Below, piece after piece: positions 1 to 9,252 of a stretch of 64,000 nucleotides of DNA. The stretch comes from Neofusicoccum parvum. Taxonomy: Eukaryota > Ascomycota > Dothideomycetes > Botryosphaeriales > Botryosphaeriaceae. Below the pieces are notes generated by a model that had not been told where the DNA came from, did not search any database, and saw nothing but the letters and a program-made list of their open reading frames with translations. A program made the translations under genes and the position numbers. Numbering within the stretch: position 1 is the first letter of the stretch; the number at the start of each line of letters is the position of its first letter. The stretch is from assembly GCA_020912385.1 (NCBI GenBank), contig CP087215.1, forward strand, positions 1-64,000, in the 5' to 3' direction.

Positions 1-20
1 CTCGTCCTTTCCGTTTTTCA

Positions 21-101
21 CCCTAACCCTAACCCTAACCCTAACCCTAACCCTAACCCTAACCCTAACCCTAACCCTAACCCTAACCCCTAACCCTAAC
101 C

Positions 102-139
<38 letters not shown>
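21..139. repeat. Telomere repeat tract (CCCTAA)n
   Basis: About twenty tandem CCCTAA units run from the left edge inward, with a few variants (one CCCCTAA, one TAAACCC). Read outward this is TTAGGG, the standard telomere repeat of filamentous ascomycetes, so the left edge is a chromosome end. The first 20 bases, lying outside the repeat, are not telomeric and may be a read or assembly artefact. Confidence 0.97.
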
Positions 140-140
140 A

Positions 141-225
141 AATTACTAACCCTCACCCTAATCTAAAATTACTAACCCTCACCCTAATCTAAAATTACTA
201 ACCCTCACCCTAGTCTAAAATTATC
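141..225. repeat. 26-bp telomere-like subtelomeric satellite, three units
   Basis: Three head-to-tail units of 26 bp start near 141, 167 and 193. Each holds AATTACTAACCCTCACCCTA followed by a short ATCTAA spacer, so it looks like a diverged telomere repeat. The same satellite recurs at about 2175-2295, which ties the two subtelomeric modules together. Confidence 0.85.
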
Positions 226-912
226 AACTCTTATTCTACTTTTACTACCTCTATTTCTATTATATCTTTTACTTTCTTTCTATTTAATTTCTTCTCTTTT
301 ATACTCTTCTTCTTCTTCTTCTTCTACCTTCCTTTATTTAGTTCTAGTTCTTCTAGTTCTTCTAAAATTCTACTTCTATTTCTAGTTCTAACTTTTAATT
401 CTAGTTACTTCTACTTCTTTCTAGTTCTTCTAGTTCTTCTAGTTCTTCTAATTTTATTTCTACTTCTACTTCTACTTCTACTTCTACTTCTACTTCTACT
501 TCTACTTCTGGTTTTAACTCTAGTTTTAACTCTAGTTTTAATTCTAGTTCTAGCTTTAATTCTAGTTCTAGTTCTAGTTCTAGTTCTAGTTTTTTTTTTA
601 AAATCCATCTTTTACCTCTTCTATATATATTACTTAATATTCGTATTTAATTCCACTCAATTCTATTTATATAGTAATACTTATCCAGCTATTATTATTT
701 CTAAAATAAACTGGTACTTACTATTTATTTATTTGTTTATTTATTTATTCATTTATTCTTTTTAAATCCATCTTTCTTATTTATTTCTACCTACTCTTTT
801 TCAACTATTACTTCTTTCTCTATTAGTTCTAAAATTTTACTAGCTCTCTCTACCTACTAGCTAGTCCTATCCATCTATTTCCATTAGCTCTATTACTTTC
901 CTACCCCTCTTC
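226..912. repeat. Pyrimidine-rich low-complexity DNA, no gene
   Basis: This stretch is made of CTTCTA, TAGTTC and similar short repeats with little strand complexity. The only open frame in it, on the minus strand near 411-608, encodes almost only Arg, Thr, Ser and Lys and is a by-product of the microsatellite. A matching block lies near 2340-3170 beside the second helicase copy. Confidence 0.8.
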
Positions 913-1680
913 CTACTCCTCTATTAAGCTCTCCACCCTTCCTGTCAGCCATAAAAACTCTCGAGCCAAGTTATTGCTCTCAAGCTCGTCCTTCCTCCAT
1001 GCCTGTCCAAGATATCCTAGTAGTCTATCTTTATCTTCATCTCCATCTCCATCTCCATCTCCATCTCCATCCTCTACCGCTGCCGCCACTGCCGCCGCTA
1101 CCACTCCTCCTACTACTTCCTTCTCTCCTAGCCGTAACAACCACCTCTTCCACACCCTTTGATACCCGTGCTTGATCCCGTACAACGTACCAATCATCAC
1201 CCCGAAGAACTGGCACTCGCTGCCCTGAACCTGCCGCCACCCCTGCCTACCATTACTCTCCCACCTGTTGCAGATTGCCTGTGGTACCCCGCAGCGAAAG
1301 CAGCCCGAGTACCTCTCAAACCTGATTCTTCCCTGCATCTCGCGCCTCTCCCCATCTGCCTGCCTACCCCGCTCTGTTGGACAGTGGCTAACACTGTGCT
1401 GGTCTTCCCTACCCGCTGCCTTGCACACTAAACACACCCTCTTCCACCTCTGCAGCTTTCTCTGAAGCAGTTCTGCATCTGTATACACCTATTATGTCTG
1501 CCTGGCCTGCCTTACCCTTATTCCTACCTGCTGCTGCTGCTGCTGCCTTCGAAACTCCTACCTGTCTAATTCTCTTTATTACGTACTCTGCTCTTCCTTC
1601 CAACTTCCCTGCCGACTTTCCTGCTGATTTTCCTGCTGTATTCTCTACTGCTCTTCTTACTACGTCCTCTGCTGCTCTCT
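913..1680 (-). pseudogene. Telomere-linked RecQ helicase, 3'-end fragment (distal copy)
   Basis: The minus-strand frame 1488-913 matches the C-terminal end of the longer helicase copy at a constant offset of about 2239 bp. It includes a cysteine- and histidine-rich stretch (CLVCKAAGREDQHSVSHCP, then CFRCG) that could bind zinc, a basic region, and an acidic Asp/Gly repeat. Upstream of 1488 the frame meets a TAA and a TAG where the longer copy has Gln codons, and past about 1680 similarity fades into expanded CAG-like triplets. No helicase motor is present, so this is a truncated relic. Cys and His spacing is seen directly; zinc binding is inferred. Confidence 0.8.
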
Positions 1681-1818
1681 TTACTACTGCTCCTACTACT
1701 ACTGCTGCTTTCTTTACTGCTCTCTTTGCTGCTACTGCTCCTACTGCTACTACTGCTTTCTTTACTACTCCCTTTGCTGCGTCCTCTCCTGCTCTCTTTG
1801 CTGCTGCTGCTGCTCCCT

Positions 1819-1850
<32 letters not shown>

Positions 1851-2165
1851 AGTAGTGCTCCCTCTGCTGCTACTGCTACTGGTGCTCCCTCTACTGCTCC
1901 CTCTGCTACTCCCTCTACTACGTCCTCTCCTACTCCCTTTCCTACTGTAGTTGCTACTGCTCCCTCTGCTACATCCTCTCCTACTCCCTTTGCTATTACT
2001 GCTGCTAGTGCTTCCTCTACTACTAGTCCTGCTGCTATCCTAGCTGCTACTACTACCATCGTTGCCCTAAGCTGCTGCTAGTCCTACTACTATCCTGGCT
2101 ACTACTACTACTGCTGCTGCCGCTGCTGCCGCCACTGCTGCCACCGCCACTACCACCACTACCAC
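1494..2165. repeat. Expanded triplet repeats (CTG/CTA-rich)
   Basis: Long runs of CTG, CTA and CTC triplets dominate. On the minus strand they correspond to the poly-Gln linker of the helicase, expanded and mutated (many CTG to CTA). Long open frames on both strands here are low-complexity Ala, Ser, Thr, Leu or Pro products of the repeat and are not taken as genes. Confidence 0.8.
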
Positions 2166-2174
2166 TATATACAT

Positions 2175-2295
2175 CACCCTCACTCTACTTAAAATTACTA
2201 ACCCTCACCCTACTCAAAATTACTAACCCTTACCCTACTTAAAATTGCTAACCCTCATCCTACTTAAAATTACTATCCCTCACCCTACTCTTACT
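2175..2295. repeat. Internal array of the 26-bp telomere-like satellite
   Basis: Four to five degenerate copies of the ACTAACCCTCACCCTACT unit lie here, the same satellite found next to the terminal telomere tract. Its position between two helicase ends suggests this was once the outer border of a subtelomeric module that was later duplicated outward. Confidence 0.8.
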
Positions 2296-3920
2296 AACTG
2301 TTAAAAACTCCTATATTAAATTATTACTCTCTACTTTTAAATCTATTATTCTTCTTCTAGTTCTTTTAGTTCTAGTTTTAGTTCTACCTCTAGTTTTAAC
2401 TCTAGTTCTAGTTCTAGTTCTAGTTCTAGTTCTAGTTCTAGTTCTAGTTCTAGTTCTAGTCTTAGTTTCTAATTCTAGTTTTAGTTCTAGTTCTTCTAAT
2501 TCTAGTTCTACTTCTTCTAGTTCCTTCTAGTTTTTTTTTTTTTTTTTTTTTTTTTCTTTTTTAATTCTTCTAGTTCTTCTAGTTCCTTTAGTTCTACCTC
2601 TAGTTCTAGTCTTAATTTCTAATTCTAGTTTTAGTTTTAGTCCTTCTAATTCTTTTTTAATTCTTTTAGTTCTTCTAGTTCTTTTAATTCTAGTTCTACT
2701 TCTTCTAGTCCTTCTAGTTTTTTTTATTTTTTTTTTTTTTGTTTTTTTTAATTCTTCTAGTTCTTCTAGTTCTTCTAGTTCTTCTAGTTCTTCTAGTTCT
2801 TCTAGTTCTTCTAGTTCTTCTAGTTCTTCTAGTTCTTCTAGTTCTTCTAGTTCTTCTAATTCTACTTCTACTTCTAGTTTTAATTCAAGTTTTAATTCTA
2901 GTTCTACCTCTAGTTTCAACTCTAGTTTTAATTCTAGTCCTAGCTTTAATTCTAGTTCTAGTTCTTTTAAATCCATCTTTCACCTCTTTTATATATCACT
3001 TTATATCTGTATTCAATTCCATTTAATTCTACTCATATAGTACATCCAGTTATTATTATTCCTAAAAATCTATCTTTCTTGTTTATTCCCACTCTTTTCA
3101 ACTATTACTCCTCTATTAGTTCCATCTTACTAGCTCTACCTACTAGCTAGCCCTATCTATCTATTAGCTTTATTATCTCCCTACTCCTCTCTCCTCTATT
3201 AAGCTCTCCACCCTTCCTATCAGCCATAAAAACTCCCGAGCCAAGTTATTACTCTCGAGCTCGTCCTTCCTCCATACCTGTCTAAGATATCCTAGCAGTC
3301 TATCTTTATCTTCATCTCTATCCTCTACCGCCGCCGCCGCTACTCCCGCTCCTACTACTTCCTCTCCTAGCCGTAATAACCACCTCTTCCACACCGTCTT
3401 ATACCCGTGCTTGATCCCGTATAATATACCAATTATCACCCCGAAGAACTGGTACTCGCTGCCCTGAACCTACCGCCACCCCTGCCTACCATTACTCTCC
3501 CATCTATTGCAGATTGCCTGTGGTACCCCGCAGCGAAAGCAGCCCGAGTACCTCTCAAACCTGATTCTTCCCTGCATCTCGCGCCTCTCCCCATCCGCCT
3601 GCCTACCCCGCTCTGTTGGACAGTGGCTGACGCTGTGCTGGTCTTCCCTACCTGCTGCCTTACATACTAAACATACCCCCTTCCACCTCTGCAGCTTTCT
3701 CTGAAGTAGTTCTGCATCTGCATACACCTGTTGTGTCTGCCTGGCCTGCCTTGCCCTTATTCCTACCTGCTGCTGCTGCTGCCTTTAAAACTCCTGCCTG
3801 TCTGATTCTCTTTGTTGCGCATTCTGCTCTTCCTCCTGCTGTCTTTCCTGCTGACTTTCCTGCCGACTTTCCCGCTGATTTTCCTGCTGCTTCTCTCTTT
3901 GCTGCTGTCGTATCCTCTGC
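2180..3920. repeat. Direct duplication of the 145-1680 subtelomeric module
   Basis: The order satellite, microsatellite, helicase 3' end is seen twice in the same orientation. The helicase part at 3507-3700 is nearly identical to 1268-1460, an offset of 2239 bp, while the satellite parts are offset by about 2030 bp because the microsatellites differ in length. This is the stepwise structure expected from repeated subtelomeric exchange or break-induced copying. Confidence 0.75.
2752..2862. repeat. 9-bp minisatellite (TTCTAGTTC)n
   Basis: About a dozen near-perfect copies of a 9-bp unit lie within a wider block (2340-2990) of CTAGTT and T-rich repeats. The minus strand reads as repeated Glu-Glu-Leu, and the plus strand as Val-Leu-Leu. 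Both open frames are repeat artefacts. Confidence 0.9.
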
Positions 3921-6900
3921 TGCTGCTCTCTTTGCTGCTGATTTTCCTGCTGCCGCATCCTCTACTGCTGCTCTCTTTGCTGCTGCTCCCTCCACTGCTG
4001 CCCCTGCTGCCGCTGCTGGTACTGGTCTACCCTCTGTTCTTCCTCTACCTCCCTGTCTACCTCTTCCACCTCATCTACCTCTTCCACCTCATCTACCTCC
4101 TCTACCTCCTCCTCCTCATTATTATCATTATTATCATCATCCGTGATCTCTCGCCTAGACTCCCTGCTCCTTCTACAAAAATCACACTTTTCTTCCCCCT
4201 CCTCCTGCCTGCATTCTATCCGCCTAAAACTACCATCTAAAAACTCGTCCATCACCGTTCTCCTACACAGTCCCCCATCTAGATACTGCCTTACCAGCCG
4301 GTCATCGCTCTTCTCCCCCCCCTGAACCATCACTGCTCTGCTGGCCAGTCCATCCCTTCCCGCCCTGCCGCTCTCCTGCGCGTAGTCCAGAAAATCCCGC
4401 GGCTCATCCGTGTGGATGATGAGCCTGATGCCTGGAATGTCAATCCCCATGCCCAGCGCGCTGGTGGCCACCACTACACGCACCACTCCCGCCTTGAAGT
4501 CCTCTAGCACCTCCTTCTTCCTAGCTTCTGATATCTTGCTGTAAAATGCCTCGCACTGGAACAGCCCTGCGTCCACCAAGCTCTTCACCCTGGTCACTGT
4601 GTTGCAGTAGATGACCACCTTTCCTTCTACCGTTGCCTGTAGTTCCTCTTCCACCATCTCTTCTATTTTCCTATTCTGCGCCTCCTTCCCTCCTTGTCTT
4701 CCTCGCCATCCTCCCCCTCTCCCTCCTCCCCCTCCTCCCCCTCCTCTCCCTCCTCTCCCTCCTCTCCCTCCTCCATTCTCCACCTCCACCTCCAACTCCA
4801 CCCCCACCACCTGGTAGCTGATGTTTCTGCGGGTAGTAACCGCCCTGAACACCACCACCTCGGCCGCAGTCCAGCCCATCCTGCGCCACAGCTCAGCCTC
4901 TTTGCTGGGTGGTAGCGTTGCTGTGAGCAGAACCATCTGCGTTTCTGCCGCCATAAGCTTCCCCAGCTGCTGCAGCTGCTTACGGAAGTCCACCTGGTCG
5001 TTCAGCACCACGTGGCACTCGTCGATGATGATCCTGTCCAGCTGCCTCATCGCCCTGAGCCGGTTTAAAAACGTCATGAACTCGTCGCTCAGTGCTGCCT
5101 CTGGCGTGACCAGCACGATGGACTCCGCGTCTGGTGGCCGCCTCGCCTCCTATTCTGCACAGCTAATGCCCAGCTTGCTGCAGCGCTCTTTCATGTCCGC
5201 TCGCAGCGCGATGAGTGGTACTACCACTACCGTCGTTCCTCCTGGCTCCGTCCAAGCTGGCAGCATGAACAAGATGCTTTTCCCAGCTCCGGTTGGCATC
5301 ACTGCCACCACCGGGCTCACTCCAGCCTAGATGGCGGTCACTGCCTCTTCCTAGACGCTGCGGAACTCGGCTTTCTTTCCCATCAACCTTTGCAGCTGCT
5401 CCTTCGCGTTGGCCCTCTTCAGCCTCGCCCAGCGGTCTAGCCGCTCCTCGTCCGCGTCGTCCTCAAACGGGCAGCGCTTTCTCTTCCTAGAAGCCGGTTC
5501 CTGGCTTTTAAATGCCGACTAGAAGCCTAAGAAGCGGTGCTAGTCGGTGCTGGAAGCGCGGAACAGCAGCCTCTTCTCCGCCACCACGCCCGCCTGCTCC
5601 ATCATCCCACGCGCGTAGATCAAGCCCGCGGTGTGGGATGTGTGTCCTGCCTAGGCGTCTGCAATGGCTGCTGCTGCCCGGTCTTCTCCCTCCACCTCCA
5701 TCTGCTGCTGCTGCTCCTGCTCATTCCCATTCTCTCCTCCCCCCTCCTCATCTACCCTGAACGCGCTGGAGCCGCGCATGAACCGCCTGCTGATGCCGAT
5801 GGCGACGTCCCTGTACGCTCTGACCGTCAGCTCCTGGCCTAAGCCGATCCTGCTCTCCTTCTTCATCGCCTCCCTCATGCGCTCCGTCGTCCACCTCTTC
5901 TCCCCCGCCTCCGCCGGCCACATGTGGGCCGAGATCTGCTGGCTCCCACCTCGCACCGCTGCCAGCATGCGCTGGTGGAATGGCAAGACTAGCCACAGAT
6001 ACCACACCACCAGCTCCCCCACCTCCCTGGGCAGATACCTGTGGATCACCTTGACATCCCCGGACATGGCGTAGCCCTTGTGGTAGCGCGTGACGAACAC
6101 GACTAGCCCGTCCTCCACGAAGATGTTGCGGTGCCCTCCCTTGGCCGTGTTGCTGTGCCTGATGCTGAGAATCTCCGGCCCTCTCGCCGGCTGCCCACCG
6201 GTGATGTGCATCAGCAGCAGCAGCTTCTCCCTGAACTCGGCCACCTGCGCTGCATATGCATCCACCGCCTGCCTGCTGATGCCTGAGCTCGTGTTTTTCC
6301 TGGTGAACCTCTTCCTCACAGCAGTGATTCCCATGATCCTGTTGAACAGCCAAGTGTTCCCGTCTGCTAGCAGCCTGGTGCGCTGGTCCCGCAGAAAGCT
6401 CCACCCTCTGCGCTCCTCGGCTGGGTTGTCCCTGATGGAATGCCACGGCACTGCTGGCACGTCCATTTCCCCATGCTCTTTCTTGTGGCTGCTGTGGCCG
6501 CCAAACAGCAGCTCCTGGAGCAGCAGCTGGCGACTGTCGTTCAGCAAGCCGTGCACCATGCCCCTGAACTTGGCCATGGTGAACTGGATGCCCTGGTACA
6601 GCAGCTGCTCCCGCCCATTCCATCCCACATGGCCCTTGGTGGTGGTGTTGTAGTGGATCTTCATCCCATAAGTGCGCAGATCCAGTATCCACTGCATGGG
6701 ACTGTGGCTGCCTCGGATCATGAAGCTGTCCATCATCTTGGTCACCAGCTCCAAGCAGCTCATCTTCATCTGGCTGCGCTGGCTGCGCTGGCTGCGCTGG
6801 CTGCGCTTGCTGCGCCCACTGCTGTCCCTGGCGCTGCCCTGGCCGCTGTTCCTGCTGCTGCCCTGGCCGCTGCTGGTCCTGCTGCTGGCGCTGTCCTGGC

Positions 6901-8525
6901 CACTGCTGCTCTGGCCGGCGCTGCTCTGGCTGCTGCTGCTCCTGCCGCCCTGGCTGCGCCCGCTGCGCCCACTGCTGTCCCTGGCGCTGCCCTGGCCGCT
7001 GTTCCTGCTGCTGTCCTGGCCACTGCTGCTCTGGCCGGCGCTGCCCTGGCCGGCGCTGCCCTGGCCGGCGCTGCTCCTGCTGCCCTGGCTGCTGCTGCTG
7101 CTCCTGCCGCCCTGGCTGCGGCTGCTGCTACTGCTGCTGCCAGCATCGCCTCCACCATAACCGCCAGCGCCGTCCTCCTCCTCCTCCTCCTCCTCCTCCT
7201 CCTCCTCCTCCTCCTCCTCCTCCTCCTCCTCCTCAAAGTCCCATGCGCTGCCCCCACTGCTGAACTCCTCCCCACCATCCTCCTCCCCTTCTGCTGCTGC
7301 TGCTGCTGCTGCTGGACCCACCATCTCCAGCGCCTTCTGCACCACCATGAAGCGCCCCACCTTGATGATGGCCGACAGAATCGCAGTGTACAGACCCGGC
7401 TCCCTCCAGCCGGTGGGCGTGACCCCCTGCACCGCCAGAGCGCAGACCAGAGCGCTGTCGTACTCGCGCTGCGTGATCCTCTGGTTCAGCAGTTCAATGC
7501 AAAAGTCCAAGCACGCCTTCTGGATCCCGGACAGCTTTGGTGGCAGCTGCTGCTGCTGCTGCTCTTCTGAATCAGCTCCTTCTTCTTCATTATCATCATT
7601 ATCACTTCTTCCTCCCTCTTCTTCCTCGCTTCCTTCATCTCTTCCTCCCCCTTCTTCTTGCTTTGCAGCTTGCTCCGCCTCCTCCATCAGCCTAGTGAAC
7701 GCCCTGGACTGCCTGCGGGTGAACCTGTACTCTGGCCTTCTCCAGTCATGCTCTTCCTGCTGCTGCCCCTGCTGCTGCTGCCGCTGCTGCTGCGTCCTGA
7801 CGAAGAACATCAGCACCTGCTTCCACGCCCTCGACCTGTCCGCGACCGCGTTTTCCTCCATGTACGGCTGCAGCGGGTGGTACCGGTTCTGGTGCTTCTC
7901 CGTCCTCATCAGCTCCATGCGGATGAATATGCCGACCTGCTGGGTCACCGCCTGCTGGCCGATGCGCGCAACCTCGTCCATGGCTTTCCAGATGGCCGCT
8001 GCCGCCGGCTCCTCCTCCTCCTCTGGCCTGTCCGGGTTGGCGTTGGGCTCCTCAACCGACGCTAGCAGATCGTCGCGGTCCAGCCGCGCCAGATACGGCA
8101 GCCACTGCGTCCTGTCCAGCCACGGGCTGACCTCGTCCTTCTCTCCTTCCTCGATGGTGGCCCGGGCCCGCTTCTCCAGCTCCTCCCAGTTCTGGTTCGC
8201 CTTGTTCCACGCCTGCTGCCACAGCTGCTCCCCTCCTCCCTCCCCTCTCTCCCCTCCCTCCTGGGCGGGCTGCGCCTGGTCCTCCTGCTGCGCTTGCTCC
8301 TCTGGCTGGCACACTTCAAAGTACTGCGAGCCGTGGAAGGTGGGGAAGAAGCGCTGGCAGTAGACCTGCTTTACCGCCTCTTGGAACCTCTTATTCAACC
8401 CCTCTTCCACCATCCTGCTCTGCCGGCCTTTGCCTCCTCCAATCGACCATCCGTGCTCGGTGCGCCAGTGCTCTTTCATCATCCTTTCATTCCTGCAGAC
8501 GTACTGGCAGCTGCTACTATTACTG

Positions 8526-8571
<46 letters not shown>

Positions 8572-8842
8572 GGTCCTTCTGGCACAGCAGCCCGTCCTTG
8601 AACAGTGGCAGCTCTGTGACGGGCCGTTGCACCCGGGCTGGCACTTCCAGCTCGCTCGAGAATGCAATCAAGCCATGCCAGCTTCTAACCTCACCACCGA
8701 CCAGCTCCGCCTGCTTCCGGCCCATCCGGTGGTGTTTCCCCCGCAGATGGCCTTCCACCTGGTCCGGCCAGACGGCGTGCCGGCACTCCCTGCAGATCGC
8801 GAGCCGGTATTCCGCCTGGTGATAAAAGTACGCTGTCGCCAT
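3173..8842 (-). pseudogene. Telomere-linked RecQ helicase (TLH), nine in-frame stops
   Basis: One frame runs 1890 codons from ATG 8842 to a stop at 3173. The first 1063 codons are open. Then stops lie at 5651, 5540, 5519, 5351, 5327, 5150, 3962, 3785 and 3470 with no frameshift, eight TAG and one TAA, which fits CAG/CAA or TGG turned to stop by RIP. Order along the product: two N-terminal zinc-finger-like segments (CRECRHAVWPDQVEGHLRGK, and CQYVCRNERMMKEHWRTEH), a Gln/Glu/Ser low-complexity region, a segment with GPEILSIRHSN and RYHKGYAMSGD resembling the recombinase-like part of fungal TLHs, then the RecQ motor: Walker A PTGAGKS (about codon 1180), DECH box (about 1275), ATSALGMGID, QESGRAGRDG, and a C-terminal Cys/His region. 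RecQ proteins are 3'-5' ATP-dependent DNA helicases, and TLH genes sit next to telomeres in many fungi. Unless stop readthrough or RNA editing occurs, only the N-terminal half can be made. Confidence 0.88.
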
Positions 8843-9240
8843 TTGGTGCGCTAGCTAGTATTGTCTTGCTAATACTGAAAGTTGCTAGAGAGAATGATGC
8901 TGGTGTGAGAAAGCTCGTAAATGCTGCTGCTACTACTACTGCTACCGCCGCTGCTGCCGCCGCCGCCGCACGGATCACCCTTACCCCATCAAAAAACCTC
9001 AACCCTAACCCTACTCTTACCCCAAGTGGCTGGTTTTCTCACGACGCAGCGGTCGGATTTTAAGGTGGCTCATATAAAAAGTGGTCGCAGAGCCACGCTT
9101 GGAAATCTGACCGAGTGTAGACTCGATCCGAGCACCTCGCTCCAAATCCAGTGCGGTAAATCCAGTGCGGTGCGCGTCCAGCCCACCCGACGATTCTTTC
9201 CCACACAATCTAAATCCAGCGCGGTCGCGCTGGATTTGCG
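8843..9240. other. Helicase upstream region with interstitial telomere motif and palindrome
   Basis: No gene is seen. A short interstitial telomere remnant (AACCCTAACCCTA) lies at 9001-9013. A 14-bp word AAATCCAGYGCGGT occurs at 9144, 9158 and 9212, and the last copy forms a perfect 12-bp inverted repeat (9212-9223 with 9226-9237). This may include the TLH promoter, but no promoter element is recognised. Confidence 0.6.
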
Positions 9241-9252
9241 TCTTTCAGTTAG
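9241..9252. repeat. LINE target-site duplication, left copy (TCTTTCAGTTAG)
   Basis: The 12-bp word recurs exactly at 12762-12773, at the 3' end of the LINE tail, which defines the borders of the insertion. Confidence 0.9.

Noticed and set aside
411..608. Minus-strand frame rich in Arg/Thr/Ser
   Set aside because: Product of CTTCTA/CTAGTT microsatellite; no codon structure beyond the repeat.
1494..2081. Plus-strand Ala/Ser/Thr/Pro-rich frames
   Set aside because: Antisense of expanded triplets from the helicase poly-Gln linker.
2527..3026. Glu-Leu and Val-Leu repeat frames on both strands
   Set aside because: Both are translations of the same 9-bp minisatellite.
6440..8363. Long plus-strand frames opposite the helicase
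   Set aside because: Ala/Leu/Ser-rich shadows of the TLH low-complexity region; the minus strand holds the conserved domains.
9165..9252. Start of the LINE coding region at 9165
   Set aside because: These codons lie outside the 12-bp target duplication, so they are host DNA and not part of the element.
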